DNA from: Cloeon dipterum | Lineage: Eukaryota > Arthropoda > Insecta > Ephemeroptera > Baetidae | Reading direction: 5' to 3' | Length of the DNA: 64,000 nt | Assembly: GCF_949628265.1 (NCBI RefSeq) | Contig: NC_088788.1 | Location: 18,476,001 to 18,540,000 of the forward strand | Shown here: piece after piece, positions 40,212 to 50,546 of the stretch | Position numbering within the stretch: position 1 is the stretch's first letter | How the letters are laid out: each line of letters begins with the position of its first letter | Program-made: the position numbers and the translations under genes | The notes under the pieces: generated by a model | The model's database searches: none | Told to the model about the DNA's origin: nothing | What the model saw: the letters and a program-made list of their open reading frames with translations, nothing else

Positions 40212-41630
40212 TTAGCTACTTTGCATGAATGTTATCAGCTGCTTGCCAGATGGACGGTCATAGATGTGAACGTTTTCCTTCATCTCTTCACCAAATTTTG
40301 TACTCCCTTTTTCCTTTGCCTGAAATTCCATAATATTACCGTCAGTTCGATAGGTTTTAACTTTTAACACTGCAAATTTTGCACGCACTTCTTGACATTT
40401 AGCTACACAGTTTGATCCCGCAAATTGAAGCACGATTAAATTCACCAGACTAGCGTCCAGCTTTTTCTGGTTGGGATTTAATTTTTTCATGTCCTCGTCA
40501 CAGACTTTTGCTTCTTTAGTTCGTGTCAAACGTAAGTCTTCCTGCAATAAATAAATTAAATTGTGAAATAAATTTATTGTTATTTGCGTGTATAGAACGT
40601 GCCTCGTGATTTAGCGATGCAATAAACTCAAGAGCAAATATGCTCTCCTGATTACGAAATTCTGTTATTGCCACAATGCAAATTTCCGCAGCAAAATTTC
40701 CGACATCTGGTGATCCGAGTGAGCAGGGGACAAGTGATTTTGATTTTTCACCAATTACCAGTTCAAATCTAAGAAATCAGATTATTTTCCTGACAGAGAG
40801 TTAAAGAAAATCTTATATTTTAGCACCTTTCGGCGTTTTCTTCACTGATTTGAACCAATTCCGTGACTTTATCCGGTGGTATAATTTGCCAATTTGGGTC
40901 GTCGGAGGCGATTGGCGTGAAATCGTAAATCAGATTCCACTGGTTATTAAAAATGCTCAGGCCGGATTTCTCGATCTGACCTGCGAGGGCGAGATTATTT
41001 TAACTGAAATTGGCGTGTACGGTAAATAATATGAAAAGAACAGACCTTGTAGCTGTTTATACTGTATGAGCGCACAGCCGAAATCCAGTTTTGAACACGC
41101 TTCAATTGACGGCTGTGATGTGCAGCACAAGAAAGCAGTTATATTCCTGCAGTCGCGGGCGCGGAACTGCCCACACAAGGCGATCAGGCACAAATTCTCC
41201 GAACCACGCACGAAAAGACTGTGTATTTAATTGAATAATTGATGGCTTTGATTACTTAAAAAAAGGTCAAAAACCTTCCACTGGTTGGTCCCAAAATGAT
41301 TTGGCAGTCGGTGCAATCGTCTATGATGACTGAATTGCAATGGTCCAGAACAAAAATTTTGGAGTTCTTGCAGTTTTGAACTATCATCTGTCTGCCATTG
41401 ACTGTTTTTGGTTCCCTCACGATTTCCGAATCAATTATTCCTTCGATGGTGAAATCTTTTGGATCGAATTTTGGTTTTTTGTCCCTGGGAATGTTCAGTG
41501 AATAAATATATATCAGAAGAGAAAAATAACATTACCAGGAGTATTCCTTTTTTGGTTCCGGGACCAAACACGATTCGTCTGCTTTTTTGGTGCAAAACTC
41601 GCTGTAAAACTTGCACAAAATACAGCCCAT
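40212..41630 (-). CDS. RP2: RP2-type tubulin cofactor C domain protein (ARL3 GTPase activator)
   Basis: XRP2 homologue. The family acts as a GTPase-activating protein for ARL3 in release of lipidated cargo at cilia and membranes. Exons: 41630-41536, 41484-41275, 41218-41046, 40980-40827, 40768-40603, 40541-40212, closing to 375 aa (human about 350). The N-terminal MGC fits the family's myristoylation and palmitoylation signal. The TBCC beta-helix domain covers about residues 32-190: KKEYSWDKKPKFDPKDF, DDCTDCQIILGPTSGS, LCGQFRARDCR, IEACSKLDFGCA. Arg121 (in QFRARDCR) aligns with the arginine finger known in human RP2. GLSIFNNQWNLIYDFTP matches the family linker. The C-terminal nucleoside-diphosphate-kinase-like half is divergent. 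The last intron (40542-40602) starts with GC instead of GT. Confidence 0.95.
40542..40602 (-). other. GC-AG intron in RP2
   Basis: Minus-strand donor CACGAG then GCACGT, acceptor TTATTGCAG. Only this GC donor keeps phase 0 on both sides (NHE joined to EDL). The nearest GT would shift the frame. GC-AG introns are a known minor class whose donors otherwise match consensus strongly, as here (AG then GCACGT). Confidence 0.75.
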
Positions 41631-42611
41631 TGTGTCTGCTGCGTGATCCGCTTAGAAATGCATGGCAAATACCACATTCAAAAACTGGTGTGCGTCCAAA
41701 TCGGCAGGTGCTGCCCAGGGCGGCGCTCGCTCAACTGAAAAATCAATATATAGCGGCACGCAACCCCTAGCGTTCAAATCCCTGTGCTCTCGTTCATTCA
41801 ACGTGTTGCCTATAACTGAAGTATAACAAACGTAAATTGAATCTAAAATTCCAATAAAAGAATTTAAGGAATAAAGACTAGAATTGTTAAGACGATGTTA
41901 AATAGATAAAAAAAAAATATAAAGATAAAATGAGAATTTTTTTGAATTTTTCGTAGCCAAACATTTACTCCAAAAATTAGTGATTCAAATAAAAACATCA
42001 TTGTGTATACCATCAGTTAACACCGTCTTGAAGCATCAGCGGGGATCCCTTGAAACAGTGCGATGATTTTCCATTTATTCAACGGGAGTGAAAACGCGGT
42101 TAAAATGAGTTCAGAATTGAGTTTCTCGTGACGAAAATTAAATGAAACGACACCAGTATTGCTCTAACCAGGTTAATTTAATTAAATCCGCTTTCGGGGG
42201 TAAAGCCTTGAAGAGGCCTCCCAACGATGACCTCGAAAAGTCAAAATTAAATCATTTCAATCGATTTCGGATCAAATCTGGTTGATATATTTGTTTGAAA
42301 GATTTTTTAAAATGAGAATAAAGTATAACACCAAATTTTAAATGTTCTTTTTTATTTTTATCTATATCTAAACCCAGGCAACAGTTATTATCCTCTGAAG
42401 AATATCACCTTTTCAAAAATCCCCGAGCAAAAATTTGATCCCTTTTTAAATATGTAATATTGGAATTTCAGCCCATTTTTTAGGGTCTATTGTAAACATT
42501 GTAAACATTGAAACTTTCAAATTCACAGCAACTTTAAAAGTTTTCGCATTTTTTATTACTTTTTGTACATTCTTTAAAAATCCCATCAAAATACAATATT
42601 TTTGGCTTTGA
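41631..42611. other. Spacer between RP2 promoter and chitinase 3' end
   Basis: AT-rich. Contains the chitinase 3' UTR with a minus-strand AATAAA near 42,551. No gene recognised. Confidence 0.6.
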
Positions 42612-45600
42612 TTAAAAATTTCTGAGCATCATCACAAATGATATGGCGCAGACTGCAATGGACGTGACCAGAGTGGAAGAACCTGATGTTTGCTCAGTGG
42701 TGGACGTCGTAATTACTTCTGAGCTGCGCTCGTTGATCACCTGAGCCATGGCTACATTCAGGGCGGTGACGAGAGGGAAGTGACCTCCAGTCTCGCCATT
42801 GGAGCGGCAGTCGCCACGGAAGTCGTCAGTGTCGATGGACCACACCATTACTCCTCCCAAATCCTCTTCAATCGCGAATTTCGCCTGTGAAATATTTCAC
42901 TATTTTATAATGCATCTGTTTTAATTCTCGTCTGCAAACCTTTTCGGCAACACTCCTCTCGTTGTCGTAAGAAATCCATTTATCGCCACTCACTGCATAG
43001 GGCGTTTTGCTCGTTTCGTCCCACATCAGTCTCCAAGTGGTTGAGGGAGACTCAACCTCTTTGCAAATCTGCAATTGTTTTAATTAATCATGTGTTACAA
43101 AAGTAATTATCCCGTGTCTTAATCAATACCTCGTTGTAGCCCATGAAGCCGTCCTCGCCGGTATAAGGTCCCTGGAAACCTCTTTCTTGGGCTGCTTCAC
43201 CAAACGGCTGCACTTGTTGGTCCTCCCCGACCGCCGGTTTTTTCAGCAAAAAGGTCCTACCGTACATTGGCACTCCAAGCACAATTTTCCTTGCAGGCGC
43301 CCCCAGCGATTTCAGAAGTTTGATTGTGTAGGACTGAAGAAACGGGAATTTAATTGAGAAAAAATCGAACAATTGGCGTGGCTCACAATTGAAAGAGGAT
43401 CGTGCGAATCGACTGTTCTCAGAGGCGCATTAGAGCCTGTCTTTCCTTCCCAAGTACCGTGATAGTCGTAGGCCATGATGTGCATCAAATCCAGGTGGGT
43501 CGAAAGGGCGCGAATGTTGTAAGCAGATTTGATAATGGTCTCTCCGGCGCCGAAAGCGGCGGTCAACAATTTGTTCGGCATTGCAGTTCGCAGTTCCTAG
43601 GATTGAATTCAATGAGGTGTGTTGAAAAATTATTTTTTTTCCCACCTTGACGAGAGTAACAAAATTCTCCTTGTCCTCGGGTTTTCCACCGCGATTCGCC
43701 GGGAATTCCCAATCAAGGTCCAAACCATCAAAATCAAATTTGCTGGAAAGTGTTTCGATTTTATTTGACTGTACAGTGATGATTAAATTGGTGCTTACTC
43801 TAAAAATTTGATGACGCTTTGGATAAATATTTGTCGCTTTTGCGGGTCTTCTGCCATTCTGGAATAATTAGTAGAGCCTTCATTCCAGCCGCCAATGGCA
43901 ATGGTGACTTTCAGGTGTGGATACTGTTTCTTCATTACAGTCATTTTTCGATACCAACCTATATTTTTAAATGGGACTATTATTTAAAGACATGTGTGTA
44001 GAACATTGAGTAAATTCCTATACATAGTTTTTCTCTAAATTAAATTATAAATATAGACCTGCGCCTTTTTTTTTAAAAAAAATATATTTTTCAACTTAAG
44101 CCCTAAGTAATATTCAACTGCTTTGCTCAAAACTAATTAAAATTCCCAGAAGATAATTTAAAATCAATCCTTAATTTTTTTTAATTTTTTCAGTTGTATA
44201 TTTTTTCATATATACGCGATTTTTCGTGATCACTGTTTAATTTCTTACAATATTATCTGCTTATTGTTAGCGAAACAATGGAATGCTATGCCACCCGCGC
44301 TCAATGCATGTTACGCGGCACAGTTTCCCTCCCTTTGCAAGGCGTACGTGTTTGCAAGCTTTTAACGTGTATTTGTAGCGTCTAATTTGGGCCCATTCTG
44401 ACTTAGCTCTCCAGATCAAGGTTTTATCAAGTTGAATGCCAGAAATGATGCCCTTTCTAACTTTTTTTAATGCCGTTTTTTTATATGTATCGTGATTTTT
44501 TTAAAGTGGGAACGAACAAAAAATCCAAATACATCTATTCTGGCGGAGCTCAAAATTAAAGTTAAAACCAATTTTGAGGGGGATAATTTATCACCGTGAA
44601 ATTTCACCATTAATTTTTTCAAACTTTTCTTACAAAATATTGGTCTATTAATCCTGTCAAGGCCAAATGGAAAGAACTAAAAAATAATCTAGAACTCAGG
44701 AGTGTTTTTTTCCAATAGATGCAAAGTTGAAGATATATTTTCCTTTTCTCAGAGCTGCAGGATTATAATAATAATGGTTTGAATTCGTCAACCATTGAAT
44801 TTTGAATACTTAAAATAATTGATATTTTACCATGCAAACCATCTGAATTTTTACTGAACGTATATATTCAACTCTCATGACAAGGAAAACATATGAAACT
44901 GACGGTAAATGAATTTTGACTTCTGAAACCGTCTAAATTTTGCTCAATTATGTCAAAACTGTTGTCTTTTGAGGTTTTGAGTTATACATAATATAATTCG
45001 TGTAATTTATTACCACATCAGTGTAATTTTTTAAGTTAATATCTTCAAAATAGAAAAACATTTTATTTGCAAAAAAATAAAAATAAAACGCGCATATATG
45101 CAGCCTTAATTATTAATTAATTCCAGTAAAATCACCTAATCCATAGTTCTCCTCCAAGTCCCTGTAGGGGTCGAGCGACCTGATCTCGAAAGTGGTGCTG
45201 TTCAGCCCTGCGAAAGCGTACACGAGGTGGGTACAAATCGTCGGGTCCAGGTCCGTGAGGGAAAAGTTTCCGGGCGCACGGCGGTAGGCGGCCCACGATG
45301 AGACGTAGCAGACGACCTCGCGTTTATGACTGCCGACCTGGCCGTGTCCCTTCAAATCTGCAAACATTGTGGGAAAATTGAAATTAGCGATGCAGCCGCG
45401 GTCTTGGGGGCGGAAGGAAACGAGCAAGCGTGTTTTTGGATTTCAGAACTATATCAGATCGTGCGTGGGAACTTTCGCTCCTTCAACTCTCCGCCGCCTT
45501 TTTTTGCGAGGATTGTTACTGTTTATTGCATTTTACTTTACTGCAATTGCTTTGAGTCGCGGCGAGTGAGAGGAGCGATCGGAGTGAGCGTGCTGTTATC

Positions 45601-46414
45601 ATCACACAAAATGCACCGTTAGCACGGATGGTTTATATATAGCACAAAAGTAGAGTGAGAATGAGAAACTGACAATGTGAGTCAGTGCCGAATCTCGAGC
45701 ATGCTCGTGAGTTTGTTTTGGTTTGCGACGTGATATTTTCACACTTTGATTTGCTTTTTCACAAAATGTATGTGTTTAAAACGCTTCTTCAGATCTTTCA
45801 AAACAACACAAGGCCACTGAAATTTATCGCGTTAGAAAAATATTTAACTTTAAAACCCCCAGCTCAATGTCTGAATCATTTCTAGAACGATGACTCAATA
45901 GGAAATAATTAAAAAGTATCTAACATTTTTATGTACCAACCATAATCGCACATCCTTTGAATTCGAGATGTTGTTGAAAAATAAAATTAAAACGTGGTTT
46001 TACCTTTTAGGCAAGCAATAAAATATTTCGTTATAAATAAAACGTATGTCTTGAGTTGGCTTATTTAATTCTTTTCCCACAAGCCCCGCATCCTTATAAT
46101 AACTATGTAATGACTCCTAAATTTCTTTAAGCCTTGATATGATTTATTTTGGGGAAGTGGTAATCCTCGCAATAATTTTGTGCCTAGCTAAAATCCAGTA
46201 TCTTCAAACAGTAAATAAATTAAAGATTTTCAAACAGTAAATTGCTAAAACTGGTTTAAAAACTTTTTAAATGCCACTATTTAAGCAATATTAAGGTGTT
46301 GATAATGATTCTAAAATGAATAAAATCACCCTCAAGTCGAATTTGTTTACCTGAGTAAGCTTGGGCAGCAGTCAGGGTGGAGACGAGCAGCAAAAAGGTG
46401 ATGAGTGCCTCCAT
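42612..46414 (-). CDS. Single-domain GH18 chitinase with signal peptide and GPI-type tail
   Basis: Endochitinase of glycoside hydrolase family 18, which cleaves chitin beta-1,4 bonds. Exons: 46414-46351 (signal peptide MEALITFLLLVSTLTAAQA), 45357-45136, 43958-43799, 43742-43646, 43596-43387, 43333-43130, 43068-42940, 42884-42612. They close to 452 aa. All four insect chitinase motifs are present: KVTIAIGGW (112-120), FDGLDLDWE (153-161, catalytic Glu161), MAYDYHG (222-228) and VWSIDTDDFRG. The catalytic Glu separates it from imaginal disc growth factors, which lack it. There is no chitin-binding domain. The C terminus has a Ser/Thr-rich stretch, then a hydrophobic tail (VTSIAVCAISFVMML), so the mature protein is probably GPI-anchored. 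One catalytic domain without a binding domain suggests a Cht2-like (group VII) chitinase, but I am not certain of the group. Potential N-glycosylation sites include NFS, NST and NYS. Confidence 0.95.
43959..45135. other. Chitinase intron 2, 1.2 kb
   Basis: AT-rich, no open frame or repeat recognised. Confidence 0.65.
45631..45641 (-). promoter_or_regulatory. TATA box inside chitinase intron 1
   Basis: TATATATAAAC on the minus strand, about 275 bp above the acceptor of chitinase exon 2. The frame of exon 2 stays open upstream through the acceptor to an ATG at 45,427 (MLVSFRPQDRGC...). A transcript starting near 45,603 could therefore encode a chitinase with a different N terminus lacking a signal peptide. 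Confidence 0.3.
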
Positions 46415-47890
46415 GGTGTCTCGCGTATTGCCGGCTACTCGGCGACGCAAAAGAATCAGGTAACACCGAAGCCGTCCGTGCCTCAGGAGGAGAAGTGGAG
46501 AGAAGTGGGGCCCGGTGCCTACGATGTAAATTATATCCAATACCCGCGTATGTTGGCGAACCACTTGCATTCCCTGCCGGCCGCACAGCCCATAAAAAAG
46601 TATCATATCTACTGGGACTGGGTGTTGGTTGCTAGGGCGAAGAGAGGAGAGATGACCGGCGCTTCGTATAACTGACAAAGAAGGCTGATTCACTTGCACG
46701 GCCCTTTCCCCTCTGTTGAGAAAATATTGCTAAAAGCGACCATTTTTCTTGCTAACAATATGCTAATTCGAACAGCAATTTTCCTCGTCCGCTCATGCTG
46801 ACTAACACGTTTACACAAACTGTCAGCGAGGCTTGCTCATCGTTAGCTAGGATGTGGCTGGTGGTTTTTAAGTTAAAAATAGTTAATTTTTTACGGGTTC
46901 CGGCAAGAGAGAATGAATGAATGTCTATGAAAAACTTGTAAATTGCAAGTGGCTCTAATCTGCTTTTTTCAATTAGTAATCTAAGTTACTCCACCTTGGT
47001 AAAATAAAACTAAGTCAGGGTTAGGCAAAAAATGTTTATTTAGCCATTAATTACTTATAATATGTCAATACAAAATCAATATTCATAAAGCCCCTAAAAA
47101 AGGGTGCAGTCCTAAATATTAAAAGCTTTTTAAATGCACAGCTTGACCCTTATAAAATATTTGCGTCATATATAGAATAGACTTTTGGCAAAAAGGGAGA
47201 ATAATCAAAAATTTTAACTCGACTAGGACATAAATTTACAATAATGTCCTGCTATATAGGTTTTACTTCAATCTCCAAAACTAAGAAAGAATTGGCACTT
47301 GAAGTCATCCGTTATTTAATTTCTTAATAGAATTCAATTTTAGTGCTAAACTAGCAAGTATGTCGCATTTTGTGTATCATTCCGTGAAAAATATAAAAGT
47401 TTTGCTCACAACATAAGTATAATAATACTACCAAGTTAAAAGAAAGAAATGTTTGCATATATGCACAGACTAAAACATTCAAAATATAAAAATATCAAAA
47501 TTAAAAGTGACAAAATTAAGAAGCCTTAATGTTTTGCAATTGACAATTGACTAATTAAAATTAATAATATGCTGTCCATTTTAAAAATGCTAGCAATTTT
47601 AAAAGAGTTAACTCTCTTCTAACTTAAAAAAATGATATCAATACGACATGACATTCACAATATTTCTTAAGATTTTCTATGCACTGTGCTTGTGCGTGTC
47701 AGATTCATTATGCTCCCGCCCCTCGTTTTCGACTGAGCTTGCGCTGTACGAATGAATTGCTGTACTAAGCGTAAACACAAAACATGTGATCTGTGACTGT
47801 GTTTATTATCATTATTTACAGCTTCATAGCGCCAGTGATGGTCAGATATTAAAATAAAAAACAGAATTAATCAATTTTGAAACTACTACC
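46415..47890. other. Divergent intergenic region, chitinase and AP5M1
   Basis: About 1.5 kb between the two start codons. Holds a GC-rich chitinase promoter-side segment (46.4-46.7 kb) with a weak TATA-like TTTTTTATGG on the minus strand near 46,595, then AT-rich DNA. No gene recognised. Confidence 0.6.
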
Positions 47891-50309
47891 ATGCCGTTTG
47901 CATTGAGAGCTTTTTGGGTCATTAGCCCGAACGAAGGTGCACCCGTCTTCCAAAGGTATGATTTTGAATTGAGTTTGTCATTTCAGAGAACAATAACATT
48001 ATTTCTTAAAAACTTAGGCTCTTTCCAACTGTTGAGTTACGAGCTCAAAAAACCAACAATTACCAGAAACTGTTTGAGCCTAATAAATTTGTCGAAGCGG
48101 TTCTTGTGGAGACTGGGATAAAAAATTCAGGTACGAAATCGTGATACATTTTTCTTGCCTACGTATAATTTATTCCTTTACAAAATCATTTCAGAAAGCT
48201 TTGTGTTTAGTCGAGACCGATGTGATAAAATTTGTATGGCTCCAGCATTTCAAGTCTCCACTGGCGATGAGAATTTGGAACCAGTAGTGATTTTGCAACA
48301 CCGAGGATTGCTTTTGTGTGCATTACCATTGATCGAGGATCCACAAAGGTAACTGTGGACTCAGATACGAATAATACTCAATTCAAAGTCACTCCTTTGA
48401 AAGCTCTGTGTTGGAAGTGGCGCAAACTCTTGACTGTTTAAATGCTATTGCAGAACGACTAGGTGGTGATTTGAGTCAGGTAAAATTTTCTCTTTAAAAT
48501 CGATATACCAGGCTTAGTGTGAAATTTTCCTGCAGCGCACAGATCTGAAAATGCAGCTGGCCAAAATAATGGCTGTTAATTTTCCATTTGGAAGACCACA
48601 GACTGAAAGTATTGCTCTGACGGAGCAAGTGATCCAAGCCGCTTTGCAGGAAAAGCGTCAGGATAAGACTAAAGTTGCAATCTGGAATCCAAATCCTCAA
48701 ATAAAAAGCAAGAGCCACTTTGTTTTCCACATTTCTGAACAAATTCACCAAGTTCAGGTAAAATATAAAGAAATCAAGATAAAATATAAAAACCAGACAT
48801 TGCTTAACCTTGAGCGTCAGTTTATTTTTCTGACTAGTTTCGGTTTTACATCTCTGCCATACTTCATTGTAAAAATTAGTAAATAAATTAATATTTACAC
48901 TGATAAATATTTTTCAAGAACAATATTTATTGCTTGAATATTATTTATTTGTATTTGATTTCAATACTTAATTTATAGAAGCTGTTTGCTCTTCTGAGTA
49001 AAATAGAAATTTTGTAGGAAAAAAATTCCCGCCTGCCTTATTCACAGGACTATGTTTCTTCATCTTTTTCTCAGGAGAGCAAACAGCTTACATGAAAAAG
49101 GTAATGCAACAAATAATCAATTTGTGTAATTTATTTTTTGTGATAGCCCCAACCAGAGTTAATATTAAATTATGTACTAATTTCAAAATTTTCAACATAG
49201 AGTATGATTGAGATATAAAGCCAATCATAGTTGGTAAAGTAAATTGACGCTCTTGGCAACTAGGAACTACAATGTCTGGTTTTAATTTCGACGATGGGAA
49301 ATACTTCAAGTGAATTCTACAGAATAAATGTCAAATGTGCTCAAATAACGGATTTCAGAACCAGACTTTTGCAACTGGAGTTATAAGTGTGACGATAAAT
49401 GAGATTTCCAGCCATCGACCAGAAGTTTTAGTGACAATATCGCACTCTTCCCCCATGAAATTTATGGCTCTGGCGCCCCGAGCGAAAATAGAAATGGCAT
49501 CTGACACAAGCACCACTGTTAAATTCAATCCATCGAGTGTTAAGTCAGAGCTTCTTCACTACTCAACTTCGTGCTTGGCTCCTCTAGACTTTACATTAAC
49601 GGTAAACTTCCATCGAGCCAAAGCTTCTTTCAAAGAAATAAACAACGTTCCTTTGCAGGAAAATGTGATCAGCAAAAAATTAATGTTGGCGCCAATCAAA
49701 ACTCCATTCCAGCGTCTTGAATTCAAATTCAATTCTGCGGGGAAAATAAGTAGATTCAACATGTCAGTTGGGACTGCGTATGAGGATGAGAACGGAATCA
49801 AATGGGATGTTCCTGTCTCAAAGTTGAAGAGCAAAAGTGCTGAATTCGAAGTTCTGAGCAACGCGGATGTAAAGAGCACAAAAGTCAAATTTTCAGCTGA
49901 GGTGAGTGTGTGTGTGTGATAGTGATTACGATTAGAGGTCTCAACCAGCCGCTCTGTGCCAGCCAGCTTTTTGGTTCCGTTTTCAGCCACTGGTAAAAAA
50001 AAAATTTGGAAAAATCAGGCTGACAAGCTGCTAACTCTGAAAATTATGCGGCTGACTGAGACCCCACTTAAATATAAAAATTAGTCATCTAATTTAAACG
50101 CTTCTTTCAGGCCGTTTTCAGCATGAGCAGCGATTGCTGCTGGAGTGGTGTGAAAATTGGCCAGAATGGAGTTTCGGTTAACGGGAGTACGTCCAAGATA
50201 AAAATCACTACAAGTAATAGACGAATTTAATCAATCCATATTGTTAATTTTGCTTCCTGTTTCAGACTCTGAGACCCTGTCAGGAAGTTACCAGGTTGTG
50301 CTAGGTTGA
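47891..50309 (+). CDS. AP5M1: AP-5 adaptor complex subunit mu
   Basis: Medium subunit of the fifth adaptor protein complex, which sorts cargo from late endosomes together with the spatacsin/spastizin proteins. Exons: 47891-47955, 48018-48130, 48195-48348, 48389-48479, 48536-48757, 49359-49901, 50111-50213, 50266-50309, closing to 444 aa (human 490). The N terminus MPFALRAFWVISPNEGAPVFQR and the following LFPTVELRA match the family's longin-like start. SRDRCDKICMAPAF and LLLCALPLIEDP match its N-terminal domain. The mu homology domain runs from about residue 215 to the end; the C terminus SDCCWSGVKIGQNGVSV and GSYQVVLG fits the family tail. The 49,359 acceptor could instead lie at about 49,323, also in phase 0. 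The intron 48349-48388 is only 40 nt. Confidence 0.9.
48349..48388 (+). other. 40-nt intron in AP5M1
   Basis: Starts GTAACTG and ends TTCAAAG. Reading through gives an immediate stop (AGG TAA). Later acceptors in the same frame also give stops, so the 40-nt intron is the only solution that keeps the frame. It is well below the other introns in this gene (58-64 nt for the short ones). Confidence 0.6.
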
Positions 50310-50546
50310 TTTTAAACATGTCTGATGATTCCTTCCTTCCAAATATATTTCCTTACTCACCAATCTACATTTTGAAATAAGACTTAAAACCCTTGCAAAA
50401 TCACTGTTTCTTAAAACGATTAAGTTCAAATCATGTATATGAAAAGAATCATAAAATTCCCCACCAGGTTAAAAGCGAGAAAAATCCCACCTAAGTCAAA
50501 ACTATGAGTACAGTGAAGGAAGGCCGAAGACTATCGTGTGCCTGGT

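Noticed and set aside
42612-46414. Imaginal disc growth factor identity
   Set aside because: The catalytic glutamate in DGLDLDWE is present and there is no IDGF-specific insertion visible, so an active chitinase is favoured.
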